Assembly: GCA_019359695.1 (NCBI GenBank)
Contig: JAHHGV010000016.1
Location: forward strand, 95,219-159,218
Length of the DNA: 64,000 bases
Origin: Brasilonema angustatum HA4187-MV1
GTDB lineage: Bacteria; Cyanobacteriota; Cyanobacteriia; Cyanobacteriales; Nostocaceae
Direction of reading: 5' to 3'
Shown here piece after piece: positions 27,076 through 34,629 of this stretch; position 1 is the first letter of the stretch; every line of letters starts with the position of its first letter. Below the pieces are notes generated by a model, which worked only from the letters and a program-made list of their open reading frames with translations, was not told where the DNA came from and made no database searches. Position numbers and translations under genes: made by a program.

Positions 27076-27161
27076 TTATTGACCTAGTCTTTCAACTTCT
27101 AGTTTGGCATAACAGGTACTGGAAAACCCAAAATTCTTCTTCATTACTAACAAAGTTAAAA

Positions 27162-28055
27162 ATGCTTACTCTCGAAGATATCTACAACATTTATGCAAAG
27201 CATCAAGATTCATTCAATGCCAAAGTTGAAGAGTTTACAATTGGAAACAAGCACTTTAATTTTAATTCTAGACAAGCAATTTTAGGAGTCGTTAATCTTT
27301 CCACTGATTCTTGGTATAAGAATAGCATTTGTTACAGTTCGGAACAAGCGGTTCGTCGTGGAGTAGTGTTAACAGATCAAGGAGCCGATATTGTAGACAT
27401 TGGTACTGAGTCTACAGCATTAACAGCCGCAAGAGTTGAAGATTTTCAACAAAAAAGTCAACTTCTACCTGTTCTTAAAACTCTCAATCAAAAAGGTGTG
27501 TTGACTTCAATTGAAACCTACTACACGGAAGTAGCTAGAGAATGTTTACGGGCAGGCGCAAATGTCATCAACTTAACTGGAGGTGAGAACAGTCAAGACA
27601 TTTATCGGGCGGTTTCTGAGTTCGACGCAGGAATTATTATCTGTTATCTTCAGGGAAAAAATGTTAGAGAGGTTGGTGAGTTTACGTTTACTGAAGATCC
27701 AATAGATTTAGTATATGATTATTTTGCCAAAGAGATAGAAACAGCCACTAAACTAGGTGTAAGAAAAATATTTATTGACCCAGGAATGGGTTTTGGATAT
27801 CAAAATTTTTACTACAAACACAAGTCGCAGCGAATTCGATATCAAATCCAAACTCTTTTAAATTCTTTTAGGCTGAGAAAGTTGGGGTTCCCAGTTTGCA
27901 ATATAGTTCCTACTGCACTGGAATGTTTTGGAGAAGAATTCAGAAGTTCTCAGGCTTTTACGGCAGTTTTAGCAATATTGGGAAAAAGCGATCTCCTCAG
28001 AACTCATGAAGTTGCTAAAGTTAAAGGAGTTTTAGATACTCTCAGTTTATTTTAA
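27162..28055 (+). CDS. Dihydropteroate synthase-like TIM-barrel protein (paralogue)
   Basis: Dihydropteroate synthase joins 6-hydroxymethyl-dihydropterin pyrophosphate to pABA. This 297-residue paralogue keeps most pterin-side features: GVVNLSTDSW (Asn45, compare NVTPDSF), GADIVDIGTEST (75-85), IETY with Glu118 where true enzymes have Asp, NVINLTGG (Asn137), DPGMGFG (Asp206) and RTHEV (Arg280, His282). The loop that normally carries the pABA-contacting SRK lysine reads VPTALECFGEE, without Lys. The substrate that receives the pterin, if any, may therefore differ. It is followed 54 bases later by a methyltransferase gene. The ordinary folP is not in the window. Confidence 0.82.
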   Translation: MLTLEDIYNIYAKHQDSFNAKVEEFTIGNKHFNFNSRQAILGVVNLSTDSWYKNSICYSSEQAVRRGVVLTDQGADIVDIGTESTALTAARVEDFQQKSQLLPVLKTLNQKGVLTSIETYYTEVARECLRAGANVINLTGGENSQDIYRAVSEFDAGIIICYLQGKNVREVGEFTFTEDPIDLVYDYFAKEIETATKLGVRKIFIDPGMGFGYQNFYYKHKSQRIRYQIQTLLNSFRLRKLGFPVCNIVPTALECFGEEFRSSQAFTAVLAILGKSDLLRTHEVAKVKGVLDTLSLF

Positions 28056-28109
28056 TGTTTATATCTTTCTTTGATGGTAAGTTATTAGGAGCTTCCCTAA
28101 CCAGCGAAT

Positions 28110-29273
28110 ATGTCAAATTTTATGGCGATTGGAAATCAAGATCGATATAAGAGTGCAGTTAACCACTACTTATCCCCCAAAAGGAAAGATAGCGTCAAAA
28201 GCGAATGGGAGGAACTGTTTTCATGCACAGTGATTGGTCAGGCTATCCAAAAACTAGAACAGACATACTCTCCTAAATCATTACGGATTATGGATTTTGG
28301 ATGTGGAATAGGTGGAGGATTGGTTTTAGTTCAAAATGCTTTGGATTATGTCGGACTTCACGGTAAAGATATCTACTATTTCGGTTTGGATAACAGCTTG
28401 GAAATGGTTAAAGTAGCTGAAAAAAAATGGGAAGACACTCCCAATGTCAATTTTCAAGTAACTGATTTTAGGTTCAACATTCCAGACCAACCAACAGAAA
28501 TTTATTTATCTTGTGGTGTCCCCTATTCCCATCTCACAAAAGAAGAAACCCGACATACTTTAGAAAATATATTTAGGGTGATTAAAAAAAATCAAACCCA
28601 ATCTCTAGTGGTTATTGATGTTTTAGGACAATACTCAATAGAATGGGTATCACAGTGGAATCACAGTCGTTGGCCTTATCGAATGAGCTTTTTAGCAGAA
28701 GGGCAAGAGCAAGAATCCATGATGATGACTTGCTACTACAGTCCTGAACTGAAGCAAATGATCCATGAAGCTGCCGAACAGGAGAATTGTAAAATTTCTG
28801 ACCTGGAGTTTTTTGATCGATCAATTATGGTCGGACGTCATACATCAACCCGAGAATATAATCCTGTTATCCCCCCCTATCGTGAAGTGATTAACTCCTT
28901 GTACAAATCTGAGGACATAACAGATTTTCAAGAATTACTGTTTCGGTGTGAATTGCCTCTTGCACCATCTCCTGTGAAGGAGTTCTTCGAGAAATTTTCT
29001 CAAATGTGGAATCAGTTGGTTCTGGAAGCGGCGGAATTTTGTGGGGAACATCTTAATATTCAAGATAACATTTCATTGCCAGAACAAGCGGCAGAATTGA
29101 AACAAGAATTATCACGGCTTCAAGAAAGTAACTTTGATCATGGCAATTTTCGTGCCAATTTTGTTGAACCAACTTTAGCCAAGTATTTGTGTCGGTTGGA
29201 ATCAAGCGCACAACCCGGTCTGGGAGTAGGTCATACTCTGATTGCTATACTTTCTGTAAATGGAAAAGACTGA
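28110..29273 (+). CDS. Class I SAM-dependent methyltransferase with C-terminal extension
   Basis: A 387-residue protein. The Rossmann domain (about 55-215) has motif I MDFGCGIGGGLVLV, an acidic end of beta-2 in YFGLDNSLEMV, motif II QVTDFRF and motif III YLSCGVPYSHL. About 150 C-terminal residues after GRHTSTREYNP show no known fold and are helical (FEKFSQMWNQLVLEAAEF, then a QELSRLQES segment), ending in PGLGVGHTLIAIL. The gene follows the dihydropteroate-synthase-like gene closely on the same strand, so the two probably work together. The methyl acceptor is unknown. Confidence 0.82.
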   Translation: MSNFMAIGNQDRYKSAVNHYLSPKRKDSVKSEWEELFSCTVIGQAIQKLEQTYSPKSLRIMDFGCGIGGGLVLVQNALDYVGLHGKDIYYFGLDNSLEMVKVAEKKWEDTPNVNFQVTDFRFNIPDQPTEIYLSCGVPYSHLTKEETRHTLENIFRVIKKNQTQSLVVIDVLGQYSIEWVSQWNHSRWPYRMSFLAEGQEQESMMMTCYYSPELKQMIHEAAEQENCKISDLEFFDRSIMVGRHTSTREYNPVIPPYREVINSLYKSEDITDFQELLFRCELPLAPSPVKEFFEKFSQMWNQLVLEAAEFCGEHLNIQDNISLPEQAAELKQELSRLQESNFDHGNFRANFVEPTLAKYLCRLESSAQPGLGVGHTLIAILSVNGKD

Positions 29274-29832
29274 TCAAATGTGAGAATTTTTATCTAAGGT
29301 TAATAGACTCGTCCGACATATAAACTCTGCACAACAAAGTAGTAGAAGAGGAAAGAAAAATCCACTACTTAGAAAGAAAAATAAGCATTGTGCTTTGTTA
29401 TATCCACAAACATTCACTAGGAATAAAACAAATTCAAGCTTATAAAAAAAGATGCTCGCGTGTGTGGCGGCTGCTTTGTACTATCGCTTTTTCTACTAGT
29501 AGTTCTATCTTTTTCTACTTTGAACTATCAGTAACGATGTAGATATCTGATTGCTATAGGACTCCTATTTGATTTTTGAAAAAAACTCCGTACACCTTTA
29601 TTGCTTCTTCCCTGTTAAGCCTTCCCTGTTCTCTGCCCTGACGAGTTAGTATGGCTCCGCCACGCAAGCTAACAGAAATCAAACCGGATTCCTATATATT
29701 AACTGAATGTCTGCAAGACTTAGTTTTAAAGCCTTGCATAAACTTTGTTTGCAGTTTTCGGAGGCGTCTAAGTGTCAAACGAACGGTGTGACAATCTTTA
29801 GATTCAACAAAGTTATCTTTCTGTGAAAAATT
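29274..29832. other. intergenic region between the methyltransferase and HAD genes
   Basis: About 560 AT-rich bases. The MITE-like element at 29555-29696 is the only structured feature. No small gene was supported. The promoter of the HAD gene presumably lies after 29700. Confidence 0.6.
29555..29696. mobile_element. MITE-like element with TATAGGA ends
   Basis: TATAGGACTCCTATTTGATT (29555-29574) and, as reverse complement of the other end, TATAGGAATCCGGTTTGATT form imperfect inverted repeats of about 24 bp (20 matches) around a core with CCCTGTTAAGCCTTCCCTGT. The core resembles the TATAGC family at 32669, 51605, 52243 and 57541, so this is a diverged relative. Confidence 0.65.
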
Positions 29833-30495
29833 ATGAAGATACTGGATCGATATTTTGACGGTGTGATCTTTGACATGGATGACTTAATACTTGATAATGG
29901 CTCTTGGTATAAGCATGCATATCAATATGCAGCTAGCCAATTGGGCTATTTTATCAATGATGAATGTTATGCTCAACTGTTAGGAATTCCTCATGCTGAA
30001 TGCGATAAAATATTGAGTAAAACTTTTGGAGAAAAGTTCTCAGTCGAGATTTTTAATCAACTTTTACAACAGCAATATCAGGAAACGCTAAAGAAAAAAG
30101 GCGTAAAGTTTAGAGATGGATTTGAAGCTTTGTTCTCTTATTTGGAAAAACAGGGGGTTTCTATAGGTTTGGCAACCAGTTCAACTTGGGAACACGTAAA
30201 AATGCATCTCAGTCAAACCCGTTATTTACAAGGCTTTAATGTAATTTGTACCGCCGATCAAATCCAACGGGGAAAACCCGATCCTGAAATTTATACCTTA
30301 GCAAGTCGTTGTATGAATCGTCAGCCAAAGAATATAGTAGTATTTGAAGATTCAAATAACGGTATCAGATCTGCTGTTGCTGCTGGATGTATGGCTATTA
30401 TGGTGCCTAATCAAGCATTACCAGACGAGGACGTAAAGAAAAATGCCTTCCTTGTTTTATCTAGTTTGGCTGATGCTATTGCGTTAATGCATTAG
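29833..30495 (+). CDS. HAD-superfamily phosphatase (subfamily IA)
   Basis: A 220-residue haloacid-dehalogenase-type hydrolase. Motif I is FDMDD (nucleophile Asp14, acid/base Asp16), motif II is the Thr/Ser of LATSSTW, the motif III lysine is in RGKPDPEIY, and motif IV is VFEDSNNG. The alpha-helical cap (20-90) is of the beta-phosphoglucomutase/phosphatase kind. It lies downstream of the methyltransferase on the same strand but about 560 bases away, with a MITE between, so cotranscription is doubtful. Candidate substrates are sugar phosphates or a phosphorylated intermediate of the adjacent pathway. Confidence 0.88.
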   Translation: MKILDRYFDGVIFDMDDLILDNGSWYKHAYQYAASQLGYFINDECYAQLLGIPHAECDKILSKTFGEKFSVEIFNQLLQQQYQETLKKKGVKFRDGFEALFSYLEKQGVSIGLATSSTWEHVKMHLSQTRYLQGFNVICTADQIQRGKPDPEIYTLASRCMNRQPKNIVVFEDSNNGIRSAVAAGCMAIMVPNQALPDEDVKKNAFLVLSSLADAIALMH

Positions 30496-30639
30496 ACATT
30501 TATAACAATGAGTTTGAAATCCCAATGAAAGGGTGGTTGATTTTTAATTTTTGGAGAAGTCTAATATTGAGTTTGACGAATCTGTGTTGATGATATCTGC
30601 TCCAAAAATATTCCCAAGCAATGTACACAGAAGCTAAAT

Positions 30640-31125
30640 TCAGTTTTGAATAACTCCAGAACAATCAACCTTTTGAACGAGTTGGGAGATCGGCATGCCT
30701 GAGACGGGTTCTATCCAATCAGGAGCAATTTCGGCTAATGGTATCAAAACAAAGGCTCTTTCTGTCATCCGTGGATGAGGGATTTGCAGATCGGGTGTCT
30801 CTAAAATTAAATCATCAAACAAAAGTACATCCAAATCTAGGGTTCTTGGTCCCCAACGTTCTTGACGTACCCTACCAAACTCTTGTTCAATTCTCAGCAG
30901 AGTCTCTAACAATTTCTGGGGACTTAACTGGACTTCTAATAGGGCACAGCCATTGAGATAATCTGGTTGTGATGGTCCTATTGGTTTTGTTCTATACCAA
31001 CTAGAATGTGATATTACCGTAATATCTGGAATTTGATCCAGTTTTTCTAGGGCAGCTTCTAAGATGGCTTGGGAGTTGCCAAGGTTACTCCCGAGAGCGA
31101 TCGCGCTAAGTGAAAGCTGTGTCAT
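30640..31125 (-). CDS. folK: 6-hydroxymethyl-7,8-dihydropterin pyrophosphokinase (HPPK)
   Basis: FolK transfers pyrophosphate from ATP to 6-hydroxymethyl-7,8-dihydropterin, making the substrate of dihydropteroate synthase. The 161-residue protein is full length: ALGSNLGNSQ at the start, the SSWYRTKPIG loop, QPDYLNGCALLEV, EFGRVRQERWGPRTLDLDVL with the metal-binding Asp pair, and IPHPRMTERAFVLIPL. It is convergent with the HAD phosphatase gene and lies about 2.6 kb from the dihydropteroate-synthase-like gene, which could use its product. Confidence 0.96.
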   Translation of the reverse strand: MTQLSLSAIALGSNLGNSQAILEAALEKLDQIPDITVISHSSWYRTKPIGPSQPDYLNGCALLEVQLSPQKLLETLLRIEQEFGRVRQERWGPRTLDLDVLLFDDLILETPDLQIPHPRMTERAFVLIPLAEIAPDWIEPVSGMPISQLVQKVDCSGVIQN

Positions 31126-31317
31126 TGCAAGTTTTTCAAAAGTTTAAGACGATAGCACTTATTTTTAGAGTTTAGACTAGTTTTGCTTATCAAACTGCCA
31201 AACTCTTATTTACACAGACTTTCCTGATTTTTAGGTATGTTTGGATTCCCAACTCTAAAATGCTTGCTACTTCGCCTTACACCCCTGTGTTTCTTCAAAG
31301 GGGTAATTTGTCAAGTA

Positions 31318-32361
31318 TCATATCTTGCCCAACGCTTGCTTGCCCAAGGCTTGATTGATCATCGTCTGAAATAACTCATCTAAAGAAATTCCCACTTTGT
31401 TCGCCGTACAGGCAACCACAGCGTTGTGGTCAAAAATACAAAACAACCCGGCTTCTAAGAACCAAGGTTGTCCCTGTGGGTCGATTCGGAAGTCAAATAA
31501 ACTATAATGGCGACAGCCCAAAGCCAAATGACACTTCTTAACTTCTTGCTGAACCTTTTGGGTGATCGGGTCATTAATATCTACAATCCAACCAGGGACA
31601 TAATTCTTAGCAGTTGAAGCCAAGTCGCCCTCGATGGGTATCTTGAATTTGTCAGTATAGCTGCGGATGGGTCTGACTTCGGGGTCTATCATATACTCTT
31701 CCATAGGTAAACCGATGAGTTCCCCATCTTTGACAATGGCACCGCATCTGACTTCTCGACCGGCTTCAATGAATGTCTCTACGATCACCTCCGAAGCAAA
31801 TTCAAATGCTTTCTTGAGGGCAGCGTCATACTCACTAGCTTCTTTGACTAAGGACACCCCTAAAGAGTTGTCGGCATTTGCGGGTTTGATGACTGCTGGA
31901 GGTGTAATTGTGGGAACGTCTCCTTTGCGGAGCACTTCTCCAGAAGGAACTTTGACCCCTGCTGCTGCGACAATTGCTTTGGTTTTGGCTTTGTGAGCTG
32001 TTAATGCCATGATATCCGGAGTATTTCCTATGTAAGGGATCTTAAGCAAGTCAAATAGTGCGCGGTACTCAATCATTCCAGGCAGACAAAACATTTGTGG
32101 CAACATAACGTCAATGTTTTGCGCTGTTATAAACTGTATAGCTTCTAACAGAGAAAGCGGTTTGGCGACAGCAATATCTTCAAGACTCAGAGAGGAAGGA
32201 AATCGCCACAGACCATCAGGTGTGATGTATGCAATTAAAAATTCGTAGCGCGATGGATTTGCCGTAGCTACCAGACAGCTATGGGCGTAATTGCGTGACA
32301 ATTCACGGTAAAAATCACTGGATGGAGATCCTGCTACATGAAGGATACGAAGTACTGACAT
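31318..32361 (-). CDS. mysD: MysD-like D-Ala-D-Ala ligase family enzyme (ATP-grasp)
   Basis: ATP-grasp ligase of 347 residues. It matches the MysD group, which attaches an amino acid to mycosporine-glycine to make UV-absorbing mycosporine-like amino acids. Visible features are DVMLPQMFCLPGM, a KIPYIGNTPDIMALTAHKAK segment, IKPANADNSLGVSLV (ATP loop), VETFIEAGREVRCG, and the C-terminal HYSLFDFRIDPQG with FLEAGLFC carrying the metal-binding Asp and Glu. No mysA, mysB or mysC homologue lies in the window, so it is an orphan here. Other D-Ala-D-Ala ligase-like functions remain possible. Confidence 0.82.
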   Translation of the reverse strand: MSVLRILHVAGSPSSDFYRELSRNYAHSCLVATANPSRYEFLIAYITPDGLWRFPSSLSLEDIAVAKPLSLLEAIQFITAQNIDVMLPQMFCLPGMIEYRALFDLLKIPYIGNTPDIMALTAHKAKTKAIVAAAGVKVPSGEVLRKGDVPTITPPAVIKPANADNSLGVSLVKEASEYDAALKKAFEFASEVIVETFIEAGREVRCGAIVKDGELIGLPMEEYMIDPEVRPIRSYTDKFKIPIEGDLASTAKNYVPGWIVDINDPITQKVQQEVKKCHLALGCRHYSLFDFRIDPQGQPWFLEAGLFCIFDHNAVVACTANKVGISLDELFQTMINQALGKQALGKI

Positions 32362-32499
32362 GATTCATCTTCTTAGGTACTGTTATACAGAATATAATAA
32401 TTTTGACAACAAGCCCTAAGCAGTAAACATTTCAGGTCAAAGCCCTACGGCAGGGTGTAAGAGTCTAAGGGTGTGAAGGGCGTTTGTGCAGCACCAAAG

Positions 32500-32528
32500 T
32501 CTGCCGGGGGGATACTCCCCCCGGCGGA
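32500..32528. repeat. GC-rich hairpin
   Basis: GCCGGGGGG (32503-32511), loop ATACT, CCCCCCGGC (32517-32525), extended by GTCT/GGAC flanks with one mismatch. It is part of a wider GC-rich repeat (CGCCCCGTAGGC follows). It is not followed by a T tract in either direction. Confidence 0.65.
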
Positions 32529-32668
32529 CGCCCCGTAGGCTGAGTGTAGGGGCTTATAGGTGTAAGTTTTTACACTTAAACAGAGTTGTAAAAATAATCA
32601 TACGTTGGATTTTAATATAGGGTGCTTTATTTCCGCGCCCTGTATACTAGTTCTGGTCAGCAAAATGA

Positions 32669-32780
32669 TATAGCAATCCTAAATCATTTATAAACAATTC
32701 CTGTTAAGCGTTCCCTGTTTAAGCGTTCCCTGTTAAGAGCCCTCATGGGAGAATTTACAATCTCATTTAGGACTGCTATA
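32669..32780. mobile_element. TATAGC-family MITE, copy 1
   Basis: Starts TATAGCAATCCTAAATCATT and ends in the complement of TATAGCAGTCCTAAATGAGA, so the ends are imperfect inverted repeats of about 27 bp. The core has repeated GCGTTCCCTGTTTAAGCG units. It matches the copy at 57541-57665 in reverse orientation across its whole length, including the CCCTCATGGGA block. Confidence 0.85.
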
Positions 32781-33005
32781 TTTATTTTTTAACCCAAAAG
32801 CCCGTTTCTATCCTGCCTGAACCGAAAAAACAATAGACAAGATTGCAAAAATAATAATTGCTACTGTTGTGGAGAAAGGAGAAAAGTTAAAAGGGAAAGG
32901 TTTTTTCATATTCTTTTCCCCTTTGCCTTTGCCCCTTACAGTTGAAGAATTCTTACGAAAATTCATCCCCTGGTTTCAACTGGGGGATGAAACTGTTTAC
33001 CTAAC

Positions 33006-33659
33006 TTACAGTGAATAATTTTTATCAAAGCTTTCACGTGTCAATGGCTGTTCTAACTCCAGACCTTCGCCGCCTAAAGTTTCTAAAGGTTTGCCGTTTA
33101 CTTCAATGTAGACTTTGGCATTCTTATCTACAGCCGTAGCGGTGTAGAGAACTTGCCCCACGCGACCCATCATAGAAGAACTACCACCTCCACTTTCAAA
33201 TTCTTCTGATAAATTGACATGGACACCATCACTTGCTGCCTTAACACCCAGTAGCTTTGTTCCTTGTGGAATTGTGGTAGTTTCGCTGCTTTCTGTTGGT
33301 CCAGCTAATAACTGTTGGAAAGCTCCTTCTAAAACTTCGTTAGGCGACTTCCCAAGAGCTTTGACTTGAACTGTTTGGGGAACCAACTTAAACCCACTAC
33401 CTGTATCTTGCAGCCAAAAAACTTCAGCCTTTTGCTCATCACCCACCTTGTTTGCTGATACTGGAGGTTGACTTAGTGCTGGAACAGGGATTTGTACAGG
33501 GGGATTATTAGGAGGAGCAATACGAGCACTATTATTATTATTATTATCTGCGGGTTTGCTGGCAAAAAAAGCTATACCACCACCCACTGCAATAACCGCT
33601 GCTGTTATAGCTGCAATAATACCTGGAGAGAAACGGTTAGATCCTTGCTGTTCTTTCAT
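33006..33659 (-). CDS. GerMN-domain membrane-anchored protein
   Basis: A 217-residue protein with a short cytoplasmic tail, one N-terminal membrane segment (about 13-33), an Asn- and Pro-rich linker (DNNNNNSARIAPPNNPP) and a C-terminal GerMN domain (about 78-190). The domain is recognised from EVFWLQDTGSGFKLVPQTV, NEVLEGAFQQLLAGPT, GTKLLGVKAASDGVHVNLS and VGQVLYTATA. GerMN domains occur in spore-germination and cell-wall proteins; in cyanobacteria the role is unknown. It lies 65 bases downstream of a DUF2993 gene on the same strand, probably one transcript acting at the cell envelope. Confidence 0.85.
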   Translation of the reverse strand: MKEQQGSNRFSPGIIAAITAAVIAVGGGIAFFASKPADNNNNNSARIAPPNNPPVQIPVPALSQPPVSANKVGDEQKAEVFWLQDTGSGFKLVPQTVQVKALGKSPNEVLEGAFQQLLAGPTESSETTTIPQGTKLLGVKAASDGVHVNLSEEFESGGGSSSMMGRVGQVLYTATAVDKNAKVYIEVNGKPLETLGGEGLELEQPLTRESFDKNYSL

Positions 33660-33724
33660 ATTGAAAACCTACCTTTAGGCTGAAATAGTATTTGTATGAG
33701 GAGAAGCCTGGTTAACGACGATAC

Positions 33725-34540
33725 TTATAAACTAGGGGTTTCCAAAAACCTAGAAGATGGCTCTACTCGCAAAAATGCGGCAATCTCTAACTCTTCTGGT
33801 TTCATATTCAATTTTAGGATTCGCACTTGTAGACCGTCACCTTCCAGATTGCTTAAATCCAATCGTTTATTGAGATTGTTCACAACTGTGTTGACAAATT
33901 GAGGTGGAACCTGTTCTCCATTGGCTGCCACAATTGGGTTAACTAACTGGATATTCCTGCCACCAACGATACGAAATCCTGATTCCACCCTAATTAACAA
34001 GGGCTTATCCAGACTTCTATCCTGTAATTCTACTTGGGCACTCAAGCGGTTGTCGGCTAAAAATTTTACATTTGGATTGGTAAAATGATAGACATAATTC
34101 TTCTGCGCTGTGTTTGAAGAACCGCCTGTGTTAATTTTTAGCTTTTGTAACATCACCAGAAATTGAGGTGATTGTATGAGTTTATTGATATCCTGTTGAG
34201 TTAACACCAAACGGACACCAGCTTGTAAAGGTCGTTTGAATAATGGTCGTTTTTTTCCCAGACTGCGCGGTTCTAATTCAATTGCATCAGTTTCCAATTC
34301 TAAAGCTGCAATCCGAATGTCTTGCCACTTCTTGAGTTGCAAAGAACGCGCTGCAACACGCACCTTTTCTACCTTGCCTTGCAGCAATTGGTGAGTAGCG
34401 GCATTGTCAACTCGCACTTGCAATTGTTCTACTTGAGCCAACTGAGAACGGATAGCATTTTCAGCCGTCTGATCAACCACCAGTCCTACCGGAGTCACTA
34501 ACCCTAACAAGCCAGATACAAGGAGTATGAAGAATTCCAT
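33725..34540 (-). CDS. DUF2993 (LmeA-like) exported lipid-binding-type protein
   Basis: A 271-residue protein with an N-terminal hydrophobic signal or anchor (EFFILLVSGLLGLVTPVGL) and a DUF2993 domain. This family includes mycobacterial LmeA and is common in multiple copies in cyanobacteria. Visible are QTAENAIRSQLAQVEQLQVRV at the start of the domain, LQGKVEKVRVAARSL, IRIAALELETDAIEL and the C-terminal VVNNLNKRLDLSNLE. It is likely periplasmic and may bind lipids, from family resemblance to TULIP folds. It precedes the GerMN gene on the same strand, with proS further upstream. Confidence 0.85.
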   Translation of the reverse strand: MEFFILLVSGLLGLVTPVGLVVDQTAENAIRSQLAQVEQLQVRVDNAATHQLLQGKVEKVRVAARSLQLKKWQDIRIAALELETDAIELEPRSLGKKRPLFKRPLQAGVRLVLTQQDINKLIQSPQFLVMLQKLKINTGGSSNTAQKNYVYHFTNPNVKFLADNRLSAQVELQDRSLDKPLLIRVESGFRIVGGRNIQLVNPIVAANGEQVPPQFVNTVVNNLNKRLDLSNLEGDGLQVRILKLNMKPEELEIAAFLRVEPSSRFLETPSL

Positions 34541-34565
34541 GTTTTCGTTTGTGATAGTGGTATTC

Positions 34566-34629
34566 AGTTACCAGTTATCAGTTACCAGTTACCAGTTACC
34601 AGTTTTCACTGTTCACTGTTCACTGTTCA
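34566..34629. repeat. Heptanucleotide tandem repeats (STRR) at the proS 3' end
   Basis: Two arrays of seven-base units abut: AGTTACC/AGTTATC units (34566-34605) and CACTGTT units (34608-34628). The second array runs into the proS gene, whose last codons and TGA stop (complement of 34613-34615) are built from GTGAACA units. Confidence 0.85.

Larger units (their letters stand above)
32362..33005. other. repeat-rich intergenic region
   Basis: About 640 bases between two minus-strand genes, holding a strong GC hairpin (32500-32528) and a TATAGC-family MITE (32669-32780). The remainder is AT-rich low-complexity DNA. No small gene was supported. Confidence 0.6.

Noticed and set aside
25681..32361. 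A complete mycosporine or other known natural-product cluster
   Set aside because: Apart from the MysD-like gene no mycosporine gene is present, and no PKS, NRPS or precursor peptide was found.
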